In this document: piece by piece, positions 1 through 11,135 of the stretch
Position numbering within the stretch: position 1 is the first letter of the stretch
Layout: every line of letters begins with the position of its first letter
From: Psettodes erumei
Taxonomy: Eukaryota > Chordata > Actinopteri > Pleuronectiformes > Psettodidae
Length of the DNA stretch: 64,000 bases
Direction of reading: 5' to 3'
NCBI GenBank assembly: GCA_016785225.1
Contig: JAFBJZ010000874.1
Coordinates: 124,001 to 188,000 of the forward strand
Made by a program: the position numbers and the translations under genes
The notes under the pieces: model-generated
Database searches by the model: none
What the model was told of the DNA's origin: nothing
Seen by the model: only the letters and a program-made list of their open reading frames with translations

Positions 1-149
1 GATCATTCCGCATAATTTCTTTTAAACAAGTGACTTCTGCCATGCTGTTGTTCTGCAAAATAATCTGAGCGGGCTGCATTGTTTAAAAAGGAAAATGTGA
101 GTCTTTGTTACCTCCTTGAGCCAAGTCTCACAGCCCACCGCTAACATCG
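1..149 (-). CDS. Possible internal/early exons of an unidentified minus-strand gene (partial)
   Basis: Two candidate minus-strand exons can be read here. The first spans 149-112, preceded by a pyrimidine-rich tract ending in CAG and followed by a GTAACA donor. From its ATG at 147 it reads MLAVGCETWLKE. The second begins at 52 after TTTTGCAG and is open to the window edge, reading NNSMAEVTCLKEIMRND. The junction is phase 0, so the two join into one uninterrupted frame. I do not recognise the product. A CpG-rich region with a strong minus-strand donor at about 2,300 could be the first exon of the same transcript. The evidence is splice signals plus short open frames only, so chance remains a real alternative; transcript data or the sequence to the left would decide. 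Confidence 0.35.
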
Positions 150-617
150 CTGGAGGAGCGGTCGGGGGTAAATGCTGATACCATCACAAGCGAGGAGATT
201 TTTCACGATGACCCACAGGGAGGCCTTTTTTGTTATTTAGCATACTCGTATTTAACTAAATGCGGTGGACAAAGCAGCAAAAAGACCTGTCTTTGTAATG
301 CAACTGCACCACAAACTGTGGCCTGTAAAGTCGGCAGAAACCACGATTCATTTAAGGTGTACGGGGAAAAAAACCTGCCACCTGACTGAGTCAAATATTG
401 GTTAGTATGATGAGATTTTTTAAAAGAAGCTTTCAACCCCTGAAGCTGCAGGGATCCCCTGCATAAGTCAGTCCACCACCGGACACACAAAGTGAAACCA
501 GGATGTCAGAGAACATCATCATGAATTCCAACGTGCCCGCATAAACCTAAGAGCAAGTTCCACAGCATTGTTCTAGCTGTCCCCACACCATGAACACTTC
601 AGCCCTGTTGTAGCTGC

Positions 618-666
<49 letters not shown>

Positions 667-2290
667 TGTGTGTGAGTGTGTGTGTGTGTGAGAACAGAAG
701 CTACCCTGTCTGAGCGTATAAGTGTGTGCACACAAGGATGCGTTCGATTCTTCAGAAGCTGAACTTGTTACTGTAATAATTAATGTCAAGCATATTCCCT
801 TTACAGGAATAATATCTTGACCCTGAGCAGGAGTTCCCCCGTACAATCCCCGGGCCAGCCAGACCATTCACGCCACGTCACAAAGTTCAAAAACGCAAAC
901 AACAAAAACCTAAACCTCGTAGAAGTACTTTCAATGGAGGGATTTCATGCTTGGTACATTTTTGGACTTTAAATGTACTGGCACTATCAGCATCCCACAG
1001 CAACACCAGAAGTACAGTTCCTTCTGTGGAGCAGTCACACTGAAGAACGTCACAACCTCAATTTCATCTTATTTCAGATATGTACATCAGAGCTACTGTA
1101 AACCAATAAACAAGACAACATTTCAGCACAGAAATGAAAAGAAATAATTATATTGACCAAAAACTAGTATCTTTATCATTCCTTTAAAAGTCTCCAACAG
1201 TGATGTTTGTATCAGTCTAAAAAATTCCATTGTGGTTGGGCTTCACTTCTGAGTCCAGCTGTTAAAAGACTTCTGCTCCCGTCGCTGCATCACATTACAC
1301 ATGCACATTGTCATGCACTGACAGAAGACACTGTTCACTCCGACAGCAGCTGAATGACCGATGGATTAGTGCCTTCTTGTGGCCACGGGATACATTTGCT
1401 GACAGGTGATGGTGACGAACCTAAACCTTGCGTCAAAAAATGTGCTTTCAGACCAATCTGGAAGTGACAACTGCTAAAAAAAGAAGTTCTTTTTCACTGC
1501 AGAAAAAAGTTAGACCGCCTAGTACCATGATAATTACAGCCTAATAAATTCTATAAATCCATGATCAATACCTCAGTTATTCACCTGGCTTTGCCTTGAC
1601 ACACTGTTGGAACTAACTGTTTGGAGAGCCACCAAAAGGAAACTGCTGGCTCCATCATGAGTTGGGGGGGAGAAGAATCAGTTCCCTGAAAAAACACCTC
1701 AGAGAGATGTGCACACAGAATTACACCAGGAAAGTAACTCTGGCTGCTTTTCCCCCACAGGAGACACAAATGCAACATCGTATGCACAATTACAGCAAGA
1801 TCCCATTTCCCTTTAAATGAAGAGTCCGTGTGACTGACTGTTCCTCCTATCTCCCCCCCTCGTTGTTGAGGAATTCGCCATCGTGTGTGTCCTGACACAA
1901 GATTAGACCTCGCAACGCATACCTGCATAACACTTCAGTGTGCCGCAGCAGCAGCTAGCATAGCGCTGATATTACTGTACGTCTGTGGGTCGTACATGAT
2001 GCAGACCTCCACGGGCACCGCTGACGGGGTAAAGCTAAGGTAAGGTGACAGCCATAAATCCCACAGTCGCGCCGCATTAACGCAAGGTGATCTCACGGCG
2101 CTCGGAGGTAAATATGTTTGGTTAACCGGCGATGTCATCGTGACCGGCGAGTCCCGTTCGCCTGCGCCGTTCCAGAGGATTATCAGCCTAATATTACATA
2201 AACACAACCGGAACCCAAAACATATTAGCAGCTCCGTGCCTTTCATCCTCCGCAGCCTCAAAATAAAACGCCACAAATAAGACAGGCCAC
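150..2290. other. Intron-like / unassigned stretch left of the CpG island
   Basis: No recognisable protein was found here. A long TG microsatellite occupies about 620-691. Minus-strand splice-donor-like sequence occurs at 1,922 (ATGCAG followed by GTATGCG), which could mark another 5' exon of the putative left-end gene. The long open frame at 1,935-2,294 on the minus strand has no family resemblance I can see and probably reflects the GC-rich 5' region. Confidence 0.4.
620..691. repeat. (TG)n microsatellite
   Basis: About 70 bases of almost pure TG/GT dinucleotide repeat with a few GA interruptions. It creates His/Thr-rich spurious reading frames on the opposite strand. Confidence 0.97.
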
Positions 2291-2300
2291 TCACTCTTAC

Positions 2301-2565
2301 CTGCGGTGACGGACGGTCAGGAGTCCCGGATATGCTGAATTCGTCTCCGCCACTTCACCTGAAAGCACAGAGGCGTCTGTTTTCCTCCGTGTCGTCGCTG
2401 CTGCTGGAGAAAAACGAACACGGGATGAGAGCGGCTGCACGGTCGCATGTACTGCAGTGTTGCTTCCACGGCCCCTCTTCTTCTCGCGCTGCTTTACGGC
2501 CGCCCGGGGAGCGGCGCGCCACCGCCGCCGCGTGGTGCGGAGCCACAACCGCGACCGCTTAGAGA
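2301..2565 (-). promoter_or_regulatory. CpG-rich island, probable promoter/first exon of a minus-strand gene
   Basis: The segment is markedly rich in CpG compared with its flanks. On the minus strand it ends in a strong splice donor (CACCGCAG then GTAAGAGTGAG, donor GT at 2,300-2,299). A second possible donor (TTTCAG then GTGAAG) lies near 2,355. This is what a teleost housekeeping first exon looks like. The downstream gene would extend leftwards, possibly into the candidate exons at 1-149. No TATA box is evident. Confidence 0.5.
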
Positions 2566-2569
2566 CAGA

Positions 2570-3700
2570 TCAATGGAGATAGATAGACGCGGTGCGGAAA
2601 ACATAGATAGATAGATAGAAACTTTGGGAACGATGGGGAAATTTGTGCGTTTGCCTCAGCTCCATAACAGAAAGAAACAAAGCAATTAAAATGTGTCACA
2701 TAAATTACACAGCATTAAAATGAACAATATATACAGTAGGGCATTGTATACAAAAACACTATATACAAAACAGCAGAGCATACACGGTATGCAATTATGG
2801 GAGGAGGGTTGTGGAGGCGTTTGGGTAAATAAATATGTGTGTCGGCTGTAAGGTGACAGTGAAGTGACCGACTGACTCTCAGCATCATGATGCGTTGTAG
2901 AGTCTAACTGCTGTTGGGATGAATGACCTGCGAAAGCGCTCCTTCCTGCAACCAGGGTGTTTCAGTCTCTGACTGATGGAGCTGCTCAGCGCACCCACGG
3001 TCTCATGCAGAGGGTGATGGGGTTTGTCCATGATGGATGTCAGCTTCGTCAACATCCTCCTCTCACCCACCGCAACCACAGACTCTAGGGGACATCCCAG
3101 CACGGAGCTCGGCCTCCGCACTAGTTTGTCGATCATGTTCCTGTCTCTGTTGGTGCATCCACCCCCCCAGCAGGCTACTGCGTAGAAAATGGCGGATGCT
3201 ACAACAGAGTCATAAAAGGTTTTCAGCAGAGTCCTGCAGACTCCGAAGGACCTCAGTCTCCTCAACAGGTGAAGTCAACTCTGGCCCCTCTTGTACAGGA
3301 CATTCGTGTTTGTGGACCAGTCCAGTTTGTTATTGAGATGAAAGCCCAGGTACTTGTACAAGTCCACTGTCTCGATGTCTCTTCCCTGGATGTTCAGCGG
3401 TGTAGTAGGGGGTGACTTCCTCCTGAAGTCTATCACCATCTCCTTTGTCTTGCTGGCGTTGATCTGCATCGGATAAGCATCCGATGATGGCCGTATCATC
3501 CGAGAACTTCTGTAAGTGGCAGTGGTCTGAGTTATATCTAAAGTCCGAAGTGTACAGACTAAACAGGAAGGGTGAGAGGACTGTGCCCTGTGGCGCCCCC
3601 GTGCTGCAGACTACCACATCAGACACACAGTTCTGGAGCCTCATGTACTGTGGTATGTTGGTCATGTCAATGGTCCATGTCAAAATATGTCGGACATTCT
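2570..3700 (-). mobile_element. 5'-truncated non-LTR retrotransposon (LINE, L2/CR1-like), minus strand
   Basis: The minus strand encodes the end of a reverse transcriptase and the typical LINE C-terminal region. Motifs GAPQGTVLSPFLFSLY and FSDDTAIIG (the RT catalytic motif variant) lie at about 3,520-3,600. These are followed in another frame by IDFRRK and YKYLGFHLNNKLDW, and finally by LRSFGVCRTLLKTFYDSVVA and FRRSFIPTAVRLYN near the C-terminus (2,885-3,265). The frame breaks near 3,480 and again near 3,270, so the copy is dead. The 3' end, read on the minus strand, has the AATTTCCCCAT-type tail and a short TATC repeat at about 2,602-2,619. Everything 5' of the RT palm is missing. Family assignment is from motif style and tail; the exact clade is inferred. 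Confidence 0.88.
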
Positions 3701-4445
3701 AAACATGAGCGCAGAGGTCTCAACTTCAAGTAATTTGCATGATATAAATGTTATGACCATACTTTTAAGTTTAATTTTGGCTACTCTGTACAACAAAAAT
3801 TCTATTACTATTAGAAGATGAGCATGGCAGCCCAATAAAACCAATTTAGACTATAAAGACATAAAGGGGCGCTTACTTTATGGAGTTGTATAGATCACTT
3901 CAAATCACTGCCATGTCCTGAGTTTACTCCATGTGTCTGGAGCCAGTGTCTCCAACTCATCAATGAACTTGTTATACCCAGTGTTATCAGGCAACTAACC
4001 CTTGGAAAAACTTATGTCCCTGTTTTGGATAAACTGAGAAAAAAAGCCGGTGGCCAAGTGTATAGTCGCTGGGTTTTCCTCCTGTTACCATGGTAGCCCC
4101 CTCCTGTTTGTAAAACTAGCTAGCTGCTAGCTGCTGACGTGGTTGTGTTCAGTCTCAGAGCTAGCTAGCATTAGCACCGCCACCACCCTGACTCATTTCG
4201 GCGCACTATCAGGCGACTCTTGTTTTCTTCTGAAACATGATAAACTGAACTCTTTTTGACATTTTGCTTTACAGTTTAACACGTTATCATTTTTGTAAGA
4301 CGTGTTCTGAACTGTTTTAAGCTTTGGCAGTTTTAGCCTGTTTTCTGTGCGTGTTAAAGCCTAATTACCCAGTGTTCTTTTGGATCAGTGCACGTGCTAG
4401 CACCAATGGCCAGATCAAAGAGGATCTTTCGACTTTTTTTTTTTT
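3701..4445. other. Intergenic stretch between LINE and OR cluster
   Basis: No gene or named repeat was recognised. A poly-T run lies at about 4,434-4,451. Confidence 0.6.
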
Positions 4446-4449
4446 TTTT

Positions 4450-4810
4450 TTAGGGGAGTCAACATCCAAACTAATGAAGGACATGAAATTGATTGAAAAT
4501 TGTTTTAAAATCAAATACCATCATATATTACTGTATTTATCCCTTATTCGTCTGACAATAACTCTTTTCAGATTCCTGGTTTTAAAGCGTGACACATCTG
4601 TTTGGGATCAAATGAAATGACCTCACAGATTTTCACTAAAACACTTACATACATCTGAATGAGTGGTAAAAGTGCTTGCAGAGATTCTGCTATTCAAAAT
4701 AGATTTTTGTTATTTTCAGGAAAGGCATCTCCTGCATGTTTGTGCAGGGCTCCTTACTTGACAAGTTATATTTTTATACACTTCTCAGTTATTTTGACAG
4801 GCAAACCAAG
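4450..4810. repeat. Older duplicated intergenic block, left copy (partner at 10,300-10,690)
   Basis: This block aligns by eye with 10,300-10,690. Shared anchors include CTGGTTTTAAAGC, GACACATCTGTTTGGGATC and AATACATCTGAAT-type strings in the same order. Many substitutions and small indels separate the copies, far more than separate the OR coding copies nearby. The block sits on the 3' side of the first OR gene. Its partner sits on the 3' side of the third, so it records an older duplication of the cluster. Confidence 0.7.
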
Positions 4811-4949
4811 GAAATATTTGAGCTCTAATTATCCAGTGCTGATTTTTCTTCATCATGCTGAAATCATCTTTTACACACAATACATCAATTAAACAGCAGA
4901 AATTGTGATCTAATATGTTTATGTCTAATATGAAGCAGGAATGAAATAA

Positions 4950-5849
4950 CAGGATTGCCTTGGATGTAAATAAAATTCTGCGTTTGGTAGATGAGGTACG
5001 TCAGAGAAATAATATAATAAGGATAATTTTGTGTCACACTGTTTGTTTGCACTTCTGTTGTCCACTTCAGTCCACAATTTTACTTTTAGTGGATAGAAAT
5101 ATGGGACCATATCTTCACTTATGTCGTGTGATTTGTCAAACATAACACACACTGCTATGTTGGTGAAATATTATTTTAGTGATATTTATTCTCAGTGTAA
5201 AATACCCTAAAGCAAATGACATTGTTGCATGATTTTTGCCTATATGTTATTGAAAATTAGGTCTGAATTTTATTATGTTACACAAGTAAAAGATATGTTT
5301 ATTCCTGTATTTCCACTTAAAGTCTATAACTAGCAGTTACAACACCATACAAATCAACAGATAGTTTGCACCTTTCTGCACTCACAATAGTTTTATTGCT
5401 CAAAATATCAAGGATGACAGTCATGAGTCTATTTACATTGTCCCTCACTGCTTGGCCTTTTGCAATTCCATACAAACGCAGTACAAAGTGTTGGCCAGCA
5501 GATGTCAATATGCTGACTGTAACAACTGCATCAAACCATTTTCAGCACTTCATCATGGTACAATAACACACACCTCAGGGAACAAGCACTGAACACCTTT
5601 AAGTCATGCTATGCCCAATAAGCTACAGATTGGGGAGTCTTAGCACTTTACTGTTTACAGCACCTGAAGCCTTGATAGAAAAAAATTATGTAGACATGAA
5701 TTCACATTTCACTTGAATAAAAATGCAAACTATCAGATTAATAGACATTCTTCAGAGGATACCAAATCTGTAAAACCTCCATTCCTTAGTCAGAGGAGAT
5801 AACATGTATATAACAGCATTTATACACCCAACAGTAATTAGAACAAACG
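4950..5849. repeat. OR intergenic repeat, unit 1 (short form)
   Basis: This 3' flank of OR1 matches the 3' flanks of OR2 (about 7,021-8,997) and OR4 (about 12,306-14,282) in order, with indels. A block of about 350 bases (5,303-5,658) is nearly identical in all three. After it this copy jumps directly to the sequence that in the other two lies about 675 bases further on. The shared block contains a preserved short open frame on the minus strand, but nothing supports it as a gene. Confidence 0.8.
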
Positions 5850-6782
5850 TTAATTGGTTTTAAAACGAATGACATGCAGAATTCTGTTCCGAACTTTGGT
5901 CAATTTGAAACCATAAATGAGAGGATTCATAATGGGAGGTATGACAAGAAATTCCATTGCAATAAAGTTTTGAAGGTTTTGAGGTAAATTTTTGGAATTA
6001 AATCTCACATTCATAACGTCAAAAAGTATAGTCAAAAGAAAAATGATTAAGGAGAATAAATGTGGCACACATGTCTGCATGAACTTGGCCCTGTTCTCTA
6101 AAGAATTTAAACAGGTTTTAATGAGATACATGTAGGACCAAACTATAAAACAGCCATGAAATACATAAATGAGTATTGTAATGTATGCAACAATATTGTT
6201 AACAAGAGTTTCAGCAGGGAAACAAGCAAGTTTGACAATAATCCAATTCACACAAAAGAGTCTGGCTATAAACGGGCTGCATAATTTTAATCTAGATGTC
6301 AAAAAAATGTTTGTGGACATAACACAGAAAGGTGCTATCCAGGAAAAACACACTAATTTAGAGAGTTTTTGCTTCGACATGATGGAGTGGTACTCCAGTG
6401 GTCGACATATAGCCACATATCTGTCATAGGCCATTACTGCGAGAATATACAGATCACTGCAGGCAAAAGAGTACATGACTAGAGCCTGAACAAGGCATCC
6501 AGAATAAGAGATGACATGAACAGGAGAGAGCAGATCCCAGAGAAATTTAGGGTAAAAACCTGTTGTCCCATAAAGTCCATTTATGCAAAAAGTGCACAAC
6601 AGAATATACAGCGGCTCGTGCAGGTTTTTGTCCAAAATGACGGTGACAATGAGAGAAACATTTACCAGCAAAACCACACAGTAACACAGTAAAGTGAGAG
6701 AGAAGAGAATAAACCTGTGGGTCATGTTTTCACTTAAACCTGAAAGAAAGAACACTGTTATCACAGAGACATTATCCACCAT
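5850..6782 (-). CDS. Odorant receptor OR1 (intronless 7TM GPCR)
   Basis: A complete single-exon odorant receptor of 310 residues, acting as a G-protein-coupled receptor in olfactory neuron cilia. Family hallmarks are all present: N-glycosylation sites NVS and NMT in the short N-terminus, LHEPLYILLC at TM2, the MAYDRYVAIC box after TM3, KFMQTCVPHL entering TM6, and PPIMNPLIYG in TM7. I chose the ATG at 6,782 (context ACCATGG), because an upstream in-frame ATG at 6,836 adds 18 residues that the two sister genes OR2 and OR4 lack. It differs from OR2 at about 14 residues, mostly in TM4-EL2 and TM6-7. Its 5' leader matches OR3, while its 3' flank matches OR2 and OR4. The ligand is unknown. Confidence 0.95.
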   Translation of the reverse strand: MVDNVSVITVFFLSGLSENMTHRFILFSLTLLCYCVVLLVNVSLIVTVILDKNLHEPLYILLCTFCINGLYGTTGFYPKFLWDLLSPVHVISYSGCLVQALVMYSFACSDLYILAVMAYDRYVAICRPLEYHSIMSKQKLSKLVCFSWIAPFCVMSTNIFLTSRLKLCSPFIARLFCVNWIIVKLACFPAETLVNNIVAYITILIYVFHGCFIVWSYMYLIKTCLNSLENRAKFMQTCVPHLFSLIIFLLTILFDVMNVRFNSKNLPQNLQNFIAMEFLVIPPIMNPLIYGFKLTKVRNRILHVIRFKTN

Positions 6783-8134
6783 GGTTACAACACCTGTCTC
6801 CAGTCCCTGACAGTGTCTGGTCTTTCTTCTCACCACTCCTGATATCTCTTCTGATTATGCAGCAAAACATGAGGAGGGACTTTAAACCAGCCAATCAATT
6901 TTCATCATGTTGTAATCTTTTGTATGAGCAATACATCAATTCAGCAAAAGCAACTGTGAACAATCATAAATATTTACGTTGAATATGCAGTAGGGATGAG
7001 GTAATACCTACTTGCCTGATACTGAAAAGATTCTGCTGTTGGTAAATGAGGTACATCAGAGAAATACTATAATGAGGATAATTTTTTGTCGCACTGTTTA
7101 TTTGAACCTTTGATCGATGTAAGAAAAAAAACCATCGACATCCTCTCAGATGTTCAAATGCAAATAATCAGCTAAGCTGTAATTATACTGCTCCAGCTTC
7201 TGTTGTGCAGTCACTTCTGCTTAACCAGTTTGAGTGACCTCTGGGCCTCTCCTATATTTCAGAGCATTTTTTAAAAGTCAAATAAAGATTGATGAACAAT
7301 GTTTAGTCCTTAGTTTGTGTGTCAGAGCAAAAATAATGAATTTCTTCTTTTGTTGTTCACTTAAGTCCAAAATTGTACTTTTAGCAGATAGAAATACGGG
7401 GCCATATCTTCACTTATGTCATGTTTTCTGTCAAACATAACACACACTGCTGTGTCAGTGAAATGTTATTTTAGTGATTCTTATTCTCAGTCTAAAATAC
7501 CCTGACGCAATTGATGTTGCTGCATGACTTTTGCCTATATGTTATTGGAAATTAGGTCTGAATTTTATTATAAGTGACACTGAAAAAGTCTTAAATCTAA
7601 GTTGCAGCTCTTCTGATACAGACTTGATCATCTTTATTACATCGAGTTGTCAGATGAGCCCCATGTTCAGCAACATGTCTGTCATTTAGATTATTGGTAA
7701 ATCCAGACAGCTGTCACACCCAAACTTATAAGGCTGGCTAAAAAGTCCTTATATACAGACATACAGTAACAGATATATTCATTCCTGTATTTCCACTTAA
7801 AGTCTATAAGTAGCAGTTACAACACCATACAGATCAACAGATAGTTTGCACCTTTCTGCACTCACAATAGTTTTATTGCTCAAAATATCAAGGATGACAG
7901 TCATGAGTCTATTTACATTGTCCCTCACTGCTTGGCCTTTTGCAATTCCATACAAACGCAGTACAAAGTGTTGGCCAGCAGATGTCAATATGCTGACTGT
8001 AACAACTGCATCAAACCATTTTCAGCACTTCATCATGGTACAATAACACACACCTCAGGGAACAAGCACTGAACACCTTTAAGTCATGCTATGCCCAATA
8101 AGCTACAGATCGGGGAGTCTTAGCACTTTACTGT

Positions 8135-8808
8135 GAACAATAGACATTACAAAGGTAGATAGATGATCATGATGCTGCCAGAAAAAAAGACTTTTACTGC
8201 TGCAACATGGTGCGGGGCAGCCAGTGAGGCATTATTTATAATATACTCAGTAATATGATGTAAGCATGTTAGTCGCATTTTGCACATGACCAAAGCATCC
8301 TTAGGAATGCTGTTTATTATGATACACAAAAATGTTCAGAATACACACTCCAGTCACAGCATCTTTTCTGCTTGGTTACACTGTTGTCATTCATTTCCCA
8401 GGTGTTTTATTTAATTCGTTTTAACTAGGAAGTGCATAGCAGAAAATGTATACCAGGTATTTGTGTGTTACCTGAATATTAAGTCATTTATTATTTCCCA
8501 TTTTGCAACTCCTTTTTAAATTATTTATCATTTGTGCATATGCAAATGTTTCACTGACATAATCAGAAATAGAAAATTTCAAATGACTGTCAAGAATGTA
8601 TATTTCTGAATGAACAGGTAGAACAAATTTTCTGAGATGTGCACACAAACGTTCAACAATATGAATAACTGTACAAAGACCTTCAGGTAAAAGGCATGTA
8701 TATCTGCAAAAAGAAAGTGCTCATACAAAGTGTATATTTAAAGCGTTATTGTGCTATCATTGTCATTTAAGAGTAGAACCGAATAAAAAAGAAGAGGATG
8801 TGATTCAG
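8135..8808. repeat. ~675-bp block present in OR2/OR4 spacers, absent next to OR1
   Basis: Flanking sequence is continuous in the OR1 spacer (around 5,659-5,665) but separated here by about 675 bases. The partner block is about 13,420-14,093. No terminal inverted repeats or clear target-site duplication were seen. A deletion in the OR1 spacer is therefore at least as likely as an insertion here. Confidence 0.75.
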
Positions 8809-8997
8809 TACCTGAAACCTTGATAGAAAAAAATGATATAGACATGAATTCACATTTCACTTGAATAAAAATGCAAGCTATCAGATTAAAAGACATTCTT
8901 CAGAGGATACCAAATCTGTAAAACCTCCATTCCTTAGGCAGAGGAGATAACATGTATATAACAGCATTTATACACCCAACAGTAATTAGAACAAACG

Positions 8998-9927
8998 TTA
9001 ATTGGTTTTAAAACGAATGACATGCAGAATTCTGTTCCGAACTTTGGTCAATTTGAAACCATAAATGAGAGGATTCATAACTGGAGGTATGACAAGAAAT
9101 TCAATTGCAATAAAGTTTTGAAGGTTTTGAGGTAAATTTTTGGAATTAAATCTCATATTCATAACGTCAAAAAGTATAGTCAAAAGAAAAGTGATTAAGG
9201 AGAATAAATGTGGCACACATGTCTGCATGAACTTGGCCCTGTTCTCTAAAGAATTTAAACAGGTTTTAATGAGATACATGTAGGACCAAACTATAAAACA
9301 GCCATGAAACACATAAATGAGTATTGTAATGTATGCAACAATGTTGTTAACAAGAGTTTCAGCAGGGAAACAAGCAAGTTTAACAATAATCCAATTCACA
9401 CAAAAGAGTCTGGCTATAAACTGGCTACACAATTTTAATGTAGATGTCAGAAAAATGTTTGTGGCTATAACACAGAAAGGTGTTATCCAGGAGAAACACA
9501 CTAATTTAGAGAGTCTTCGCTTCGACATGATGGAGTGGTACTCCAGTGGTCGACATATAGCAACATATCTGTCATAGGCCATTACTGCGAGAATAGACAG
9601 ATCACTGCAGGCAAAAGAGTACATGACTAGAGCCTGAACAAGGCATCCAGAATAAGAGATGACATGAACAGGAGAGAGCAGATCCCAGAGAAATTTAGGG
9701 TAAAAACCTGTCGTCCCATAAAGTCCATTCATGCAAAAAGTGCACAACAGAATATACAGCGGCTCATGCAGGTTTTTGTCCAGAATGATGGTGACAATGA
9801 GAGAAACATTTACCAGCAAAACCACACAGTAACACAGTAAAGTGAGAGAGAAGAGAATAAACCTGTGGGTCATGTTTTCACTTAAACCTGAAAGAAAGAA
9901 CACTGTTATCACAGAGACATTATCCAT
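8998..9927 (-). CDS. Odorant receptor OR2 (intronless 7TM GPCR)
   Basis: A complete 309-residue odorant receptor, expected in olfactory sensory neurons. Residues by position: N-glycosylation sites at N3 and N18, TM1 about 25-48, LHEPLYIL at 53-60, MAYDRY at 116-121, KFMQTCVPHL at 232-241, and PPVMNPLIYG at 281-290. The start ATG at 9,927 is the only sensible one. It corresponds to the second residue of the OR1 form, which has one extra Val after Met. It differs from OR4 at only about three residues (positions 36, 169 and 275). Immediately upstream of the ATG the sequence is unrelated to the OR1/OR3 leader but nearly identical to that of OR4. No disabling change was seen. Confidence 0.95.
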   Translation of the reverse strand: MDNVSVITVFFLSGLSENMTHRFILFSLTLLCYCVVLLVNVSLIVTIILDKNLHEPLYILLCTFCMNGLYGTTGFYPKFLWDLLSPVHVISYSGCLVQALVMYSFACSDLSILAVMAYDRYVAICRPLEYHSIMSKRRLSKLVCFSWITPFCVIATNIFLTSTLKLCSQFIARLFCVNWIIVKLACFPAETLVNNIVAYITILIYVFHGCFIVWSYMYLIKTCLNSLENRAKFMQTCVPHLFSLITFLLTILFDVMNMRFNSKNLPQNLQNFIAIEFLVIPPVMNPLIYGFKLTKVRNRILHVIRFKTN

Positions 9928-10197
9928 CAGAAAACTTTACTTTAGATTTTTCCCTGTGTAGTGTACCTCCATGATTACATGGTGTCTCTGCCCTCTCACA
10001 TTCCCTCCCTCTCTGTCTATAAAATCTTGTCTGATACAGCAGCACATGAGCTGGGAATTCAATCCAACCAATCAGTGGTCTGGCATTTTCATCATAAGGG
10101 ATCTATCTGTAAGCAGTGTATACAGAATAAACAAGAGTCTTTGCCAAATGTTGAGTCCTGTAAAGGAATAAAGCTGAGGCTGGTACCCAGCTCATAC

Positions 10198-11135
10198 CTG
10201 CTCCTTTCAGGCCTGACTCCATTTAAACCAGTCTGCACTGGCCAGATTACCATGGCTGGTAAAGTCAAAGCATCTTTTGCAGTCTCGAAGAAACATTACG
10301 ACCTTGTAGGGCAGCCTATTCATAAACTAATAAAGAACATGACATTGCTTGAAACTTGGTCTAAAAATCCAATTAAATCAAATGTAATTATATATATATT
10401 ACTGTATATATCCCTTAATCATCTGGCAATAACTGGCAATAACTCTTTTGAGATTCCTGGTTTTAAAGCCTGACACATCTGTTTGGGATCAAATGAAAGG
10501 CCACACATGTTTTTACTGAAAGACTTAAATACATCTGAATAATGGTAAAGGTGCATGAAGAGATGTGATTTTTTAAATTTATTTTTATTTACTTCAGTGA
10601 AGGCATGCCTGGCGTGTTTTTGCTGGTGCCCCTTATTTGACAGGTGAAAATGTTTGTACTCTTCTGAGATACTCTGACAGGTAAATTCATTTTCAAGTAT
10701 GCTAAAAAAAAATAATGATAATGAAAGGTTTACATTTCACATTTGTATTCATTTTATTCCTCAGGAGAAAATAAACAGTGACTTTTAGTGCAAACTGCAA
10801 AGATGTTTCACAACAATTTCACTTTTTGATTTGATCATCTGAGATATGCACATACATAATTAAACACTGCAATTGCAGAGACCATGAGCTATAAGCTGAT
10901 GATGTAAATATGTAACAGCACGTCAATGTAAAGTGAAGTTCATACACAAAAAATAGAAATATGGTTTAACACCATAATTTTTATGGACAAATACAGAGAA
11001 TAGGGATTACAAATTCAAAAGAATTGAATAAAATGTAAGATTTCTGGTTGACTTTTGTCAAGGCATCCAAAGGAAAAATTTGACATCTATTTGTTCAGTG
11101 CATATTCAAAGTTTTCTTAGTGTCTAACAAAAAAG
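10198..11135. other. Spacer unique to the 3' side of OR3
   Basis: This stretch separates the OR2 leader from the end of OR3 and does not match the 3' flanks of OR1, OR2 or OR4. Its first part (10,300-10,690) is the diverged partner of 4,450-4,810. No gene was recognised. It probably is the ancestral 3' flank that came with the divergent end of OR3. Confidence 0.7.
10300..10690. repeat. Older duplicated intergenic block, right copy (partner at 4,450-4,810)
   Basis: Diverged copy of the block described at 4,450-4,810, with shared strings in the same order and orientation. It carries a local TA-rich expansion and a CTGGCAATAA duplication near 10,420-10,442. Confidence 0.7.

Larger units (their letters stand above)
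6045..10197. repeat. Recent tandem duplication, left copy (~4.15 kb)
   Basis: This tract matches 11,330-15,482 with only scattered differences, at an offset of about 5,283-5,285 bases. It covers the 5' three quarters of OR1, the OR1 leader, the OR1-OR2 spacer, the whole of OR2 and its leader. On the right, homology ends abruptly after CCCAGCTCATACCT at about 10,197 and 15,482. On the left it ends inside the OR coding sequence. Confidence 0.9.

Noticed and set aside
547..867. Minus-strand frame rich in His-Thr
   Set aside because: It is a translation of the TG microsatellite.
6783..6836. Upstream in-frame ATG of OR1 (and the equivalent in OR3 at 12,119) as the true start
   Set aside because: The 18 extra residues are basic and absent from OR2 and OR4, where the conserved N-terminus starts directly. 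The downstream ATG has a better context and fits the usual short OR N-terminus.
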